A stretch of DNA of 21,102 bases from an uncultured Eubacterium sp. (GCA_910580075.1 CAJTVR010000011.1:1-21102), one strand, 5' to 3'; shown: positions 1-6,174, numbered from the stretch's first letter. Program-made: numbers and translations. The notes: generated by a model not told the origin, from the sequence alone.

Positions 1-55
1 TACTGTTCGCAGGCGGAACAGAAAAAGGAAAAAGTTTCTCCGCCCGGCGTCCGGG
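1..55 (+). repeat. Dispersed repeat copy A (right end, cut by window edge)
   Basis: These 55 bases match positions 3750-3804 (copy C) with one difference by eye. The repeat end holds a small hairpin (CTGTTC...GAACAG), a purine-rich GAAAAAGGAAAAAG tract and a terminal CCCGGcgtCCGGG hairpin. The rest of the copy lies left of the window. It sits directly upstream of the first acetyltransferase gene, so it may contribute to that gene's leader or insulate it from upstream transcription. No transposase is present. Confidence 0.85.
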
Positions 56-114
56 CAGCCCATCCCCTGGACATCACGTATCAAATGTATAAAATTAAAA
101 CAGGAGGACATCTC

Positions 115-720
115 ATGAGTGAAATGAAAGACAGACTGCATACCGGAGAGCTTTATCTTCCGGGAGACGATGAAATTATGAAAGAACAGGTCATCTATCA
201 GGACATGCTCTGCCGCTATAATCAGACCCTGCCGTCAGAAACCGAAAAAAGAGCCGGCATGTTAAAAGAAATGCTCGGTGACTGCGGAGAGGGCGTTTAT
301 ATTGAAGCCCCATTCTACGCCAATTTTGGCGGACACCACTGTCATTTTGGAAACAAAGTATATGCCAATTATCATCTGACCTGTGTAGATGATACTCACA
401 TTTATATTGGCGATTATACCATGATCGGCCCGAATGTCACCATTGCTACTGCAGGCCACCCGATTCTGCCAGAGCTGCGTGAACAGATTTACCAGTATAA
501 TATGCCGGTACACATTGGAAGAAACTGCTGGATCGGGGCAGGGGCTATTATTATGCCAGGTGTTTCTGTTGGTGATAATACGGTTATCGGAGCCGGAAGT
601 GTTGTAACGAAAGATATCCCGGCAAATGTTGTTGCTGTCGGAAATCCCTGCAGGGTTATGCGGGAGATTGGAGAGCGGGACCGAAAATATTATTATAAGG
701 ATAGGGAAATCAACGTGTAG
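115..720 (+). CDS. Maltose/galactoside-type O-acetyltransferase (left-handed beta-helix)
   Basis: Predicted 201-residue acetyl-CoA-dependent O-acetyltransferase of the Maa/LacA/NodL family, cytosolic, acting on a sugar hydroxyl. Residues 1-60 match the helical N-terminal cap (MSEMKDRLHTGELYLP opening). Residues about 60-190 are hexapeptide repeats of the left-handed beta-helix, including IYIGDYTMIGPNV and WIGAGAIIMPGVSVGDNTVIG. His115 in IATAGHP is the expected catalytic histidine. The ending GNPCRVMREI is typical. The ATG at 115 is chosen over an upstream ATG at 85 because AGGAGG lies 7 bases before it and the family begins with this sequence. It stands alone between repeat copies A and B. 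Substrate cannot be told from sequence; maltose, galactoside or a capsule sugar are all possible. Confidence 0.9.
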   Translation: MSEMKDRLHTGELYLPGDDEIMKEQVIYQDMLCRYNQTLPSETEKRAGMLKEMLGDCGEGVYIEAPFYANFGGHHCHFGNKVYANYHLTCVDDTHIYIGDYTMIGPNVTIATAGHPILPELREQIYQYNMPVHIGRNCWIGAGAIIMPGVSVGDNTVIGAGSVVTKDIPANVVAVGNPCRVMREIGERDRKYYYKDREINV

Positions 721-748
721 ATGACACCGGGCTGATAACCGGCCTTTT

Positions 749-916
749 AAAAGGTCTCTGCCAGTGCCGCAGCAGTAATTATGCCAAAACGCCAGGGCAG
801 CGGCACCGGTCCGTCCGCTGCTGCTACCCTGATGCAGAAAATATAGAATTTCTTACTGTCCAAAGGCGGATCAGAATAAGGAAATAATTTCTCTGCCTGG
901 CATCCGGGTAACCTAT
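749..916 (+). repeat. Dispersed repeat copy B
   Basis: About 168 bases aligning with 3643-3812 (copy C) at roughly 80 percent by eye. Shared blocks include AACGCCAGGGCA, GGCACCGGTCCGTCCGCTG, TAGAATTTCTTACTGT and ATCCGGGTAACCTAT. It fills the convergent gap between the acetyltransferase at 115-720 and the HAD pseudogene. It is more diverged than copies A and C, with changes that break the CCCGG hairpin. A minus-strand ORF across it is not considered coding. Confidence 0.8.
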
Positions 917-946
917 CCATTTCCTCGTCCAGGGAGCCGGATTCCG

Positions 947-1220
947 CTATTGCCATTTACAATTAAAATATTCGTACAAATCGCTTACATGGTAAAACAC
1001 ATGACCAGGATTCTTTTTTTCCAAAATTTCAGCACAAACCGATTCCTGCCATGCTGCTGAAAAGCAGACTACCCCCGCATCCCTGCACGCTTTTATATCC
1101 TGGGCTATATCTCCTATATAACAAAATTCCTCTTTTGCAATGTCATACTTTTTCTAAAATACACATTGGTATCGTATCGGCTATTGTTCCATCCATATCA
1201 AAAGCAGCTATCTTAAACAT
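947..1220 (-). pseudogene. HAD-superfamily hydrolase remnant (internal deletion plus frameshift)
   Basis: Reading leftwards from ATG at 1220, the first 25 codons give a HAD motif I segment (MFKIAAFDMDGTIADTIPMC) and hit TGA at 1145-1143. Skipping one G at that point gives LEKYDIAKEEFCYIGDIAQD, then DIKACRDAGVVCFSAAW and a C-terminus ending at TAG 949-947. GDxxxDIxACRDAG is HAD motif IV. The 25-residue head and about 66-residue tail together lack the cap domain and motifs II-III, roughly 110-130 residues of a usual 210-220. The ATG overlaps the TAA of the upstream acetyltransferase gene (ATGTTTAA), so the intact gene was probably translationally coupled to it. It is almost certainly non-functional. 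Confidence 0.8.
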
Positions 1221-1818
1221 CGCATTTTTCCCCGTTAATTTTTCGAATCACACGGCACGGGCTGCCTGCTGCCAGTGAATTTTCCGGTATATCTTTTGTG
1301 ACAACACTTCCAGCCCCTATCACAGAGCCATCACCTATGGTTACACCCGGCAGAACAATTACTCCGCCGCCCAGCCAGCAGCCGTTTCCGATTGTTATGG
1401 GCAATGCACGGGTACGGCAAAAATACTGGTCAGCTTCTCCGTTCCAGTCCGGGGTAAGCCTTTCAGATAACTCAACTGGGTGTGTTGCTGTATACAGCTG
1501 CACATTGGAAGCAATCAGCACATTATTACCAATGGTTATTTTGTTACAGTCCACAAATGTACAGTTCATATTTATAGAAACATTGTTTCCTGTATAAATA
1601 TTCCGCCCGTAATCACAGATAAACGGAAGTCCGACCGATACATTTGTGCCAATTCCTCCAAACAGCTGTTTCAGGATGCTGGTTTTTTCTTCTTTCTGTT
1701 CATATGCAAGAGCATGGTATTCCTGCAGCAGTTTTCTTGTACGGCTTTTAAAATCCAGAAAAGTTTTGTCATGGCAGTTATAAATTTCCCCTGCCATACA
1801 TTTTTCTAATTCCGTCAT
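1213..1818 (-). CDS. Maltose/galactoside-type O-acetyltransferase, second paralogue
   Basis: Predicted 201-residue sugar O-acetyltransferase of the same family and length as the gene at 115-720, but clearly diverged from it. It has the N-terminal cap (MTELEKCMAGEIYNCHD), hexapeptide repeats (ITIGNNVLIASNV, ITIGNGCWLGGGVIVLPG, VTIGDGSVIGAGSVV) and the catalytic His113 in LYTATHP. The ATG at 1818 has GGAGG 7 bases upstream; a longer reading starting at 1866 would run through the terminator of the regulator gene and is rejected. Its stop overlaps the start of the HAD remnant. The gene lies just 63 bases behind the RpiR regulator, with a terminator between them, and a possible promoter (TTGTTT, 17 bases, TATGAT) overlaps that terminator. 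Confidence 0.9.
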   Translation of the reverse strand: MTELEKCMAGEIYNCHDKTFLDFKSRTRKLLQEYHALAYEQKEEKTSILKQLFGGIGTNVSVGLPFICDYGRNIYTGNNVSINMNCTFVDCNKITIGNNVLIASNVQLYTATHPVELSERLTPDWNGEADQYFCRTRALPITIGNGCWLGGGVIVLPGVTIGDGSVIGAGSVVTKDIPENSLAAGSPCRVIRKINGEKCDV

Positions 1819-1837
1819 AGTATCACCTCCGTGTTTT

Positions 1838-1866
1838 ATCATAGAAAAAAACCTGTTACAAAACAA
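1838..1866 (-). promoter_or_regulatory. Possible promoter of second acetyltransferase, overlapping a terminator
   Basis: On the minus strand, TTGTTT (1866-1861) and TATGAT (1843-1838) are separated by 17 bases. The -35 lies in the terminator loop and the spacer covers its second arm and T-run. It would give a leader of only about 10-15 bases before the ribosome site. This is plausible but not strong evidence on its own. Confidence 0.35.
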
Positions 1867-1874
1867 GTAACAGG
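1845..1874 (-). terminator. Rho-independent terminator of the RpiR gene
   Basis: On the minus strand, CCTGTTAC and GTAACAGG form a perfect 8-bp stem with a 7-base loop (TTGTTTT), followed directly by seven T residues. It starts 7 bases after the stop codon of the RpiR-family gene. Confidence 0.85.
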
Positions 1875-1881
1875 CTGTTCC

Positions 1882-2595
1882 TTATATTCTTTTTGCAAGT
1901 GCTTCTATCACAAAAATAACCGGAACCTGTGTCGTTCCATTGTATCCCCCGTTGATCCGTTTCGTGTTTAAATTATAAGAGAAATTCCAGTCCGATAATT
2001 TCGCCAGAGTTGACAATGGAGAATTCGTAATGCTTAACACGCTGCATTTCTTTTTCCTAAACTGGTTAACTGCTTCTATCAGTCTTTCTGTCTCACCGCT
2101 TTCTGAACATGCAATAACAGCTGTGTTTTTCCAGCAGAAAGATTCGATCGGATACAGCGCATCTTCAAGCCCCACCGCAAAATGTCCCATATTAGAAAAA
2201 TATCTGGCCCCGTATTTCGCCAATGTGCCCGATGAACCCATTCCGATAAAAATAATCAGGTCAGCTTTCCTTATCACATCAGCCGCAAACAGTAATTTTT
2301 CTTCAAAAGCACTTGAATTTGCCCTTGCAAAAAAATCAGAAAGCTCCTGCAAATCTTCCATAGGCAGACATGCAGTCTGCAGAGTCATCTCTTTTTTCAG
2401 AGCATCTTTAAATTCTGAATACCCGTCAAAATTGTTTTTATTACAAAAGCGCAGTATTGTAGAGGCAGATACCTGGAGTTCTTTCGCCAGCTCTCTGATA
2501 GTCATATATTGTACTTTGTCAGTATTTGAAATAATATATTTATAAATACGAATGTCTGATTCATTATACTTTTGTATTTCTTCATACGAAAACAT
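1882..2595 (-). CDS. MurR/RpiR-family transcriptional regulator
   Basis: Predicted 237-residue DNA-binding regulator. Residues 1-75 form the RpiR-type helix-turn-helix, seen as TIRELAKELQVSASTILRFC and then FDGYSEFKDALK. Residues about 100-237 are a SIS sugar-phosphate-binding domain with IIFIGMGSSGTLAKYGARYF and ACSESGETERLIEAV. Such proteins bind a phosphosugar and control genes for amino-sugar or sugar use. The ATG at 2595 (MFSYEEIQK) is chosen because GGAGG lies 8 bases upstream; a start at 2616 has no ribosome site. The gene is followed by its own terminator. No sugar-use enzyme is adjacent apart from the acetyltransferase, so its target is unknown. Confidence 0.88.
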   Translation of the reverse strand: MFSYEEIQKYNESDIRIYKYIISNTDKVQYMTIRELAKELQVSASTILRFCNKNNFDGYSEFKDALKKEMTLQTACLPMEDLQELSDFFARANSSAFEEKLLFAADVIRKADLIIFIGMGSSGTLAKYGARYFSNMGHFAVGLEDALYPIESFCWKNTAVIACSESGETERLIEAVNQFRKKKCSVLSITNSPLSTLAKLSDWNFSYNLNTKRINGGYNGTTQVPVIFVIEALAKRI

Positions 2596-2698
2596 GCTGC
2601 ATTTCCTCCAAAGCATCAGATATCCTGATTACACACTGATTCAGTTCCTGCCATAAAGCAGCTGATACAGCATCTGCTGCAGAGTGTGTCTGAATCAT
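2582..2698 (-). CDS. Small unrecognised ORF overlapping the RpiR start
   Basis: A 38-codon reading frame starts at ATG 2698 (MIQTHSAADAVSAALWQELN) and ends at TGA 2584-2582 inside the RpiR gene. The frame stays open further upstream to the end of the PAP2 gene, so it may be the tail of a lost larger gene and not a true start. The ribosome site is weak (GGAAA three bases before ATG). I do not recognise the protein. It could be a coupled leader peptide, a gene remnant or chance. Confidence 0.25.
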   Translation of the reverse strand: MIQTHSAADAVSAALWQELNQCVIRISDALEEMQHVFV

Positions 2699-2750
2699 GC
2701 TTTCCGTAAGATATGCTTCACTCCGGCATCTCGCCCCAAAGTATACAGCG

Positions 2751-3323
2751 TCATTTCTCAGGATTCAGAAACCTGTCCAGAGGCGTTCCCGATTTACTGA
2801 TCAAACAAAACAGCCTCTCTGCCAGATATCCAGACAGTATACCCGTAAGCACCCCTGTCAAAACATCACTCGGATAATGCACACCTACATACAGCCTGGA
2901 TAATCCAATCAGCACAGCGAGTACCAGAACCGGAATTCCCGCTTTTTTCGGAAGGCTGCGGTACATCACCCACGCCGCCGCAAAGGAGCTTCCTGTATGT
3001 CCTGACGGAAACGAATAATCCAAAGGTTTCGGCACAAGAGGTACAAGAGCACTGATACAGTCATACGGCCTGGTTCTTCTGACCAGATTTTTTAACAGCA
3101 AATTATTTATAAGAAGTGAAAACAGCAGTGCTAAAATACTCATACATCCGATTTTTCTTGTTTTTGGGGGAATCATCAAAAGAAGGGACATAATAATCCA
3201 GATGATTCCGGCATTACCCAGGCTGGTTATAAACGTAACCGCCGGGGTTAGAAACGGTGATCTGACAGATTCCTGTATAAAAAGCAGAATGCTGCTGTCT
3301 ATACTATTAATAAATTCCAGCAT
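2751..3323 (-). CDS. PAP2-family membrane phosphatase
   Basis: Predicted 190-residue integral membrane phosphatase of the PAP2 (type 2 phosphatidic acid phosphatase) superfamily, which hydrolyses lipid phosphates such as undecaprenyl pyrophosphate or phosphatidic acid at the outer membrane face. All three signature motifs are present: K78 to R85-P86 (KNLVRRTRP), PSGH at 106-109, and S142-R143 with H149 and D153 (SRLYVGVHYPSD). Hydrophobic segments lie near 25-50, 58-80, 108-122 and 128-146. The ATG at 3323 (MLEFINSIDSS) is preferred, with AAAGGA about 9 bases upstream; a reading from 3380 lacks a ribosome site. Bacitracin-resistance undecaprenyl pyrophosphate phosphatase is one possibility, but the substrate is not determined by sequence. 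Confidence 0.9.
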   Translation of the reverse strand: MLEFINSIDSSILLFIQESVRSPFLTPAVTFITSLGNAGIIWIIMSLLLMIPPKTRKIGCMSILALLFSLLINNLLLKNLVRRTRPYDCISALVPLVPKPLDYSFPSGHTGSSFAAAWVMYRSLPKKAGIPVLVLAVLIGLSRLYVGVHYPSDVLTGVLTGILSGYLAERLFCLISKSGTPLDRFLNPEK

Positions 3324-3404
3324 TGCAGATATCCTTTCCTGAAAGCCAGCCGCATATTGTCTGATAACAGCTGCTTCCATATGCAGTATGTCTTTTACAT
3401 AATT

Positions 3405-3451
3405 GTTACCCGGACGCCAGGCGGAGAAACTTTTTCCTTTTTCTGTGACTC
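3405..3451 (-). repeat. Dispersed repeat end, copy D (inverted)
   Basis: Positions 3405-3446 are the reverse complement of 3767-3808 (copy C end) with one mismatch in 42 by eye. Positions 3421-3451 are also a direct repeat of 3524-3554 (copy E). It carries the GTTACCCGGACGCC end, followed by AAACTTTTTCCTTTTTCTG. It lies upstream of the PAP2 gene. Confidence 0.85.
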
Positions 3452-3519
3452 TGAAAACCTGTCAGACTGTCCAAAAGTAAATTCAGCCCGACAGGTTCAT
3501 CAAATGCAGCCAGTACCAG

Positions 3520-3796
3520 CCGGGCGGAGAAACTTTTTCCTTTTTCTGTGACTCCGCAGAACTGTTAGAAATTCTTAATTTTCTGCCCAGCATCCAGGAT
3601 TTGGGGTTCACTGCCTGACGCTATGCAAAACCCTGAAGCCCCAAAAGGTGCCTGCCAGTGCCACTGCATAAAGCATTCCAAAAACGCCAGGGCATCAGGC
3701 ACCGGTCCGTCCGCTGCCACTGCCTCGAAACAGAAAATTTAGAATTTCTTACTGTTCGCAAGCGGAACAGAAAAAGGAAAAAGTTTCTCCGCCCGG
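3520..3796 (+). repeat. Palindromic repeat element (copies E and C), about 277 bp with long inverted arms
   Basis: The left arm 3520-3585 and right arm 3731-3796 are inverted copies, aligning over 66 bases each with a few mismatches and small gaps. They flank a centre of about 145 bases. The centre has its own stem, GTGCCTG with CAGGCAC (3648-3694 region), and is the part shared with copy B. The right end continues through 3808 with CCCGGcgtCCGGGTAAC. This architecture is MITE-like or a large structured RNA, with no ORF that looks coding. The element fills the gap between the PAP2 and EFR1 genes (3324-3832), where I see no protein gene. On the minus strand CCCGGACGCCGGG followed by CTTTTTCCTTTTT may act as a terminator for the EFR1 gene. 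Confidence 0.75.
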
Positions 3797-3832
3797 CGTC
3801 CGGGTAACCTATACCCAAAACAGCAGCACCTC

Positions 3833-4594
3833 TTATTTTAATTTTCCACAAATCCCTTTATACTGCCGTACCGGTTTTACATCCAGCAATACCGATGCCG
3901 CCTTTTGCGGACACAGATTCACACAGCGGTAGCACAGCATACAGCTGTCCTTATGCGTAACCCGTCCGTTTTTTATTTCAAGATTGTGCACCGGGCATCT
4001 TTTTACGCACAATCCGCAGAGCGTGCAGCTGCTATCTGCAGTAAAAGAGCTGCGTCCTTTCTCCTCTGCTTTCGGAAAGGATGTATTCTGCATTTTTCCA
4101 AGGGCTGTTGAAAAGATATTCCAGCCGCGCTTTTTATAAATCCCATGCTGAATATGATAACAGACCCGTTTTATTTTCCGGTCTGCAGCTTTCTTCTTGC
4201 GGATACGTTCTTTTTCACGAATCGGAAACAGAAAAAAATTACTGATGTTATTCGGCATATGAAAGTGCTCTGCATAAATAACATTTTTTTCACAGCCCGG
4301 TATCAGCCGGGCAAATGCTCTTGCACCGTCACCCGAAAAAACCATCTGGGTACAAAAAATAATCAGTTTTTTATCTTTGAAAGAATCTTTGTATCTGTCT
4401 GCAAATTCCCGCATAATACGCGGGACTAAGGAACCATATACAGGATAACAGACTGCAATGGTATCTGTCCCGGAAAACAGACTGTAAAAATCAATGTTTT
4501 CTTCAATGCTGTGACATTCTGCACCCATAAGAGCAGAAAAGCGGCGGGAAATGTACGCTGAATTTCCTGTGCCGGAAAAATAAATCATGACCAT
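3833..4594 (-). CDS. EFR1-family flavodoxin-ferredoxin fusion protein
   Basis: Predicted 253-residue cytosolic redox protein. Residues 1-150 are a flavodoxin-like domain, with the FMN phosphate loop at the start (YFSGTGNSAYIS, residues 5-16). The C-terminus is a 2[4Fe-4S] ferredoxin: cysteines 190, 193, 196 and 200 (CTLCGLCVKRCP) and 218, 221, 224 and 228 (CMLCYRCVNLCP). This arrangement fits the EFR1 ferredoxin family common in gut Clostridia; its physiological partner is not known. The start at 4594 is supported by AAAGGA 7 bases upstream. A TGC-TATACT extended -10 lies at 4667-4659 on the minus strand, so it is probably a single-gene unit. The copy C repeat follows its stop. Confidence 0.85.
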   Translation of the reverse strand: MVMIYFSGTGNSAYISRRFSALMGAECHSIEENIDFYSLFSGTDTIAVCYPVYGSLVPRIMREFADRYKDSFKDKKLIIFCTQMVFSGDGARAFARLIPGCEKNVIYAEHFHMPNNISNFFLFPIREKERIRKKKAADRKIKRVCYHIQHGIYKKRGWNIFSTALGKMQNTSFPKAEEKGRSSFTADSSCTLCGLCVKRCPVHNLEIKNGRVTHKDSCMLCYRCVNLCPQKAASVLLDVKPVRQYKGICGKLK

Positions 4595-4658
4595 AAAAGA
4601 ATCCTTTCCTTATTTAATGGGCAGCGCGAACCGTATACGCTGCATTTTTATGTTAAAT

Positions 4659-4667
4659 AGTATAGCA
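4659..4667 (-). promoter_or_regulatory. Extended -10 promoter of the EFR1 gene
   Basis: On the minus strand TGC followed by TATACT forms an extended -10 element, with no clear -35. The leader that follows has a 6-bp stem GCAGCG/CGCTGC (4621-4626 with 4638-4643). Confidence 0.5.
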
Positions 4668-4805
4668 TATGCAGATAAAGATTGCTACTGTATTTAATGT
4701 CAGAATCTGGCAGCTGCACAAACGAATCAAATAAGTTTTTAGAAAACAAGCCATTGATTATTATTTTGTCCGGATACCAAACCAGGAAGATCTTCAAAAA
4801 AATGC

Positions 4806-4834
4806 TGGACAAATGAAGCAAAAGCGTGTAAAAT
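4806..4834 (+). promoter_or_regulatory. Promoter of the Lrp-type regulator
   Basis: TGGACA (4806-4811), 17 bases, then TAAAAT (4829-4834). It lies in the 334-bp gap 4595-4928, which otherwise holds the EFR1 promoter and leader, this promoter, the leader hairpin below, and a short TGTCAGAATCTGgCAG stretch near 4700 that resembles the repeat behind bioY. I see no protein gene in that gap. Confidence 0.55.
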
Positions 4835-4873
4835 TTAAGAAACTCAGGAATTAAATAGAATTCATCAAAAAAC

Positions 4874-4914
4874 AAAGGCGTTTTGCATTTTTGCAAGGCG
4901 TCTTTTTGCTTTTT
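4874..4914 (+). terminator. Terminator-like hairpin in the lrp leader
   Basis: Bases 4874-4887 pair with 4892-4905 as a 14-bp stem around a TTTT loop, followed by a T-rich run TTGCTTTTT ending at 4914, right before AGGAGG. Three of the pairs are G-U in the plus-strand RNA and would be A-C mismatches on the other strand, so the structure favours plus-strand transcription. It may be an attenuator for the regulator gene. Confidence 0.6.
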
Positions 4915-4928
4915 AGGAGGAAAATATC

Positions 4929-5396
4929 ATGAGACAGAAATTAGATTTTATTGACCGTCAGATTATCGGCTTATTACAGGAAAATGCCAGGATCTCTTTA
5001 AAAGACATTGCATCCAGGGTGTATTTATCGTCTCCTGCAGCTTCAGCAAGGTTAGACAAGCTGGAGCGGGAAGGATATATCACAGGTTTTCATGCCAGCG
5101 TGAATCATGAAATGATGGGTTTCAATATCAGAGCATTTATTACGCTGTCCGTGAATGAACTGTTAAAAGACGAATTTTTAGAATATATGAATCAGTGCAG
5201 AAATGTAATTGAATGCAACTGCATAGCCGGGGATTTTGCAATGCTTCTGGAGGTAATTTATCCGGATGCAGAAGCGCTGGAAGCGTTTGTTGCAAAACTG
5301 CAGCGATACGGAAAAACACGAACCCGGATTGTATATTCTACTGAGGTAAAACATCGGGGAGTCATAACGGAGCCGGAAATTGAAAAGGCTTGCTGA
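4929..5396 (+). CDS. Lrp/AsnC-family transcriptional regulator
   Basis: Predicted 155-residue DNA-binding protein. Residues 1-55 are the AsnC-type helix-turn-helix (DRQIIGLLQENARISLKDIA, then LSSPAASARLDKLEREGYI). Residues about 60-150 are the RAM ligand-binding and oligomerisation domain, with AFITLSVNELLKDEFLEYM and CNCIAGDFAMLLEVIYPD. Family members form octamers and usually sense amino acids. The ATG has AGGAGG 8 bases upstream. It precedes bioY on the same strand by 135 bp, but bioY has its own good promoter, so co-transcription is optional. A long terminator-like hairpin in its leader suggests attenuation. Its ligand is unknown. Confidence 0.9.
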   Translation: MRQKLDFIDRQIIGLLQENARISLKDIASRVYLSSPAASARLDKLEREGYITGFHASVNHEMMGFNIRAFITLSVNELLKDEFLEYMNQCRNVIECNCIAGDFAMLLEVIYPDAEALEAFVAKLQRYGKTRTRIVYSTEVKHRGVITEPEIEKAC

Positions 5397-5438
5397 ATAA
5401 AAGAGAACCGGAACATACGTGATCTAAAATATATGGAA

Positions 5439-5531
5439 AATTGTTAACTAATGAAATTGCCTATTGACACCTGCAGAATTGCGGTTATAATGATTACATA
5501 GTCAATCAAAAAAATAAGGGGGTTAACAATT
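5439..5531 (+). promoter_or_regulatory. Inverted operator half-sites flanking the bioY promoter
   Basis: AATTGTTAAC (5439-5448) and GTTAACAATT (5522-5531) are perfect 10-base inverted copies separated by 73 bases, about 83 bp centre to centre, close to eight helical turns. The left copy is upstream of the -35, and the right copy lies between the ribosome site and the ATG. The halves resemble BirA operator halves, but the usual spacing is about 15 bases. Looping by BirA or the adjacent Lrp-type protein is only an inference. Confidence 0.5.
5464..5491 (+). promoter_or_regulatory. Promoter of bioY
   Basis: TTGACA (5464-5469) and TATAAT (5486-5491) are separated by 16 bases. Both hexamers are perfect consensus for a housekeeping sigma factor. 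Start of transcription is expected near 5498. Confidence 0.85.
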
Positions 5532-6083
5532 ATGAAAGAAAGGACATTATCAGGAGTACATCAGATTTGCCTGATTGCTTTAATGTCGGCTGTTATGTGT
5601 GTAATAGCACCGTTATCTATTCCGATTGGTGAAGTACCGGTTTCTGCTGCCACGCTGGTTATTTATCTGACAGTTTATCTGCTTGGAACTAAAATGGGAA
5701 CCATTAGCTGCATCATTTACCTGCTGCTGGGATTTGCCGGACTTCCTGTGTTTTCCGGCTATACCGCCGGTGCTGCAAAACTTCTGGGGCCAACCGGCGG
5801 ATATCTGACCGGTTATATTTTCATGGCTCTTATCTGCGGGATTTTTATGGAAAAATCATCCTATAAAACAGTCTGGTGCATAACAGGTATGATTGCAGGC
5901 ACAGCAGTTTTGTACATATTTGGAACAGCCTGGTTTATGATACTGACAAAATGCGAATTAGGATATGCGGCAGCGGTATGTGTGGCACCGTTTTTGATCG
6001 GTGATCTTGCAAAAATTATATTATCTGAGCTGGCAGGCCGCGAGATTCGCAAACGCCTGGTTGCTGCGGGACTCATTGGATAG
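5532..6083 (+). CDS. bioY: BioY biotin transporter substrate-binding subunit
   Basis: Predicted 183-residue integral membrane S-component of an ECF-type biotin importer. Family hallmarks are PIGEVPVSAATLVIYL near residues 32-47, LGTKMGTISCIIYLLLGFAG, and the biotin-site region GLPVFSGYTAGAAKLLGPTGGYL. About six hydrophobic helices span the protein, and the length fits BioY. BioY binds biotin and works with a shared EcfAAT energising module, which is not in the window; some BioY proteins have been reported to transport alone. The start has AAGGGGG upstream. The ORF is followed closely by twin 39-bp palindromes. Operator-like half-sites around its promoter suggest biotin-dependent control by BirA, which is inference. 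Confidence 0.93.
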   Translation: MKERTLSGVHQICLIALMSAVMCVIAPLSIPIGEVPVSAATLVIYLTVYLLGTKMGTISCIIYLLLGFAGLPVFSGYTAGAAKLLGPTGGYLTGYIFMALICGIFMEKSSYKTVWCITGMIAGTAVLYIFGTAWFMILTKCELGYAAAVCVAPFLIGDLAKIILSELAGREIRKRLVAAGLIG

Positions 6084-6085
6084 TA

Positions 6086-6174
6086 TCAATTTCTGACAGT
6101 GTGCTCCGGCTCCCGGACAGAATGTCAGAATCTGACAGTGTGCTCCGGCTCCCGGACAGAATGTCAGAAATTGA
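6086..6174 (+). repeat. Twin 39-bp tandem palindromic repeat behind bioY
   Basis: Two identical 39-base units, 6092-6130 and 6131-6169, lie head to tail. Each begins TCTGACA and ends TGTCAGAA, and is itself a hairpin with an inner CCGGcucCCGG-like portion. The pair is enclosed by a perfect 13-base inverted repeat, TCAATTTCTGACA (6086-6098) and TGTCAGAAATTGA (6162-6174). It begins three bases after the bioY stop codon. The RNA can fold as two hairpins or one long one. Confidence 0.9.

Noticed and set aside
747..956. Minus-strand 69-codon ORF in repeat copy B, and a similar one at 3621-3851 in copy C
   Set aside because: The two copies keep no common reading frame, with indels between them, and neither has a ribosome site; they are repeat sequence.
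2030..2545. A 171-codon plus-strand ORF across the RpiR gene
   Set aside because: It is antisense to a recognisable HTH plus SIS protein, with no support of its own.
4648..4896. Minus-strand 82-codon ORF in the gap before the Lrp-type gene
   Set aside because: No ribosome site before its start, AT-rich composition gives a chance hydrophobic peptide, and it would begin within the hairpin.
5439..5460. Rex operator upstream of bioY
   Set aside because: TTGTTAACTAATGAAAT matches only one half of the Rex consensus; the second half is absent at the required spacing.
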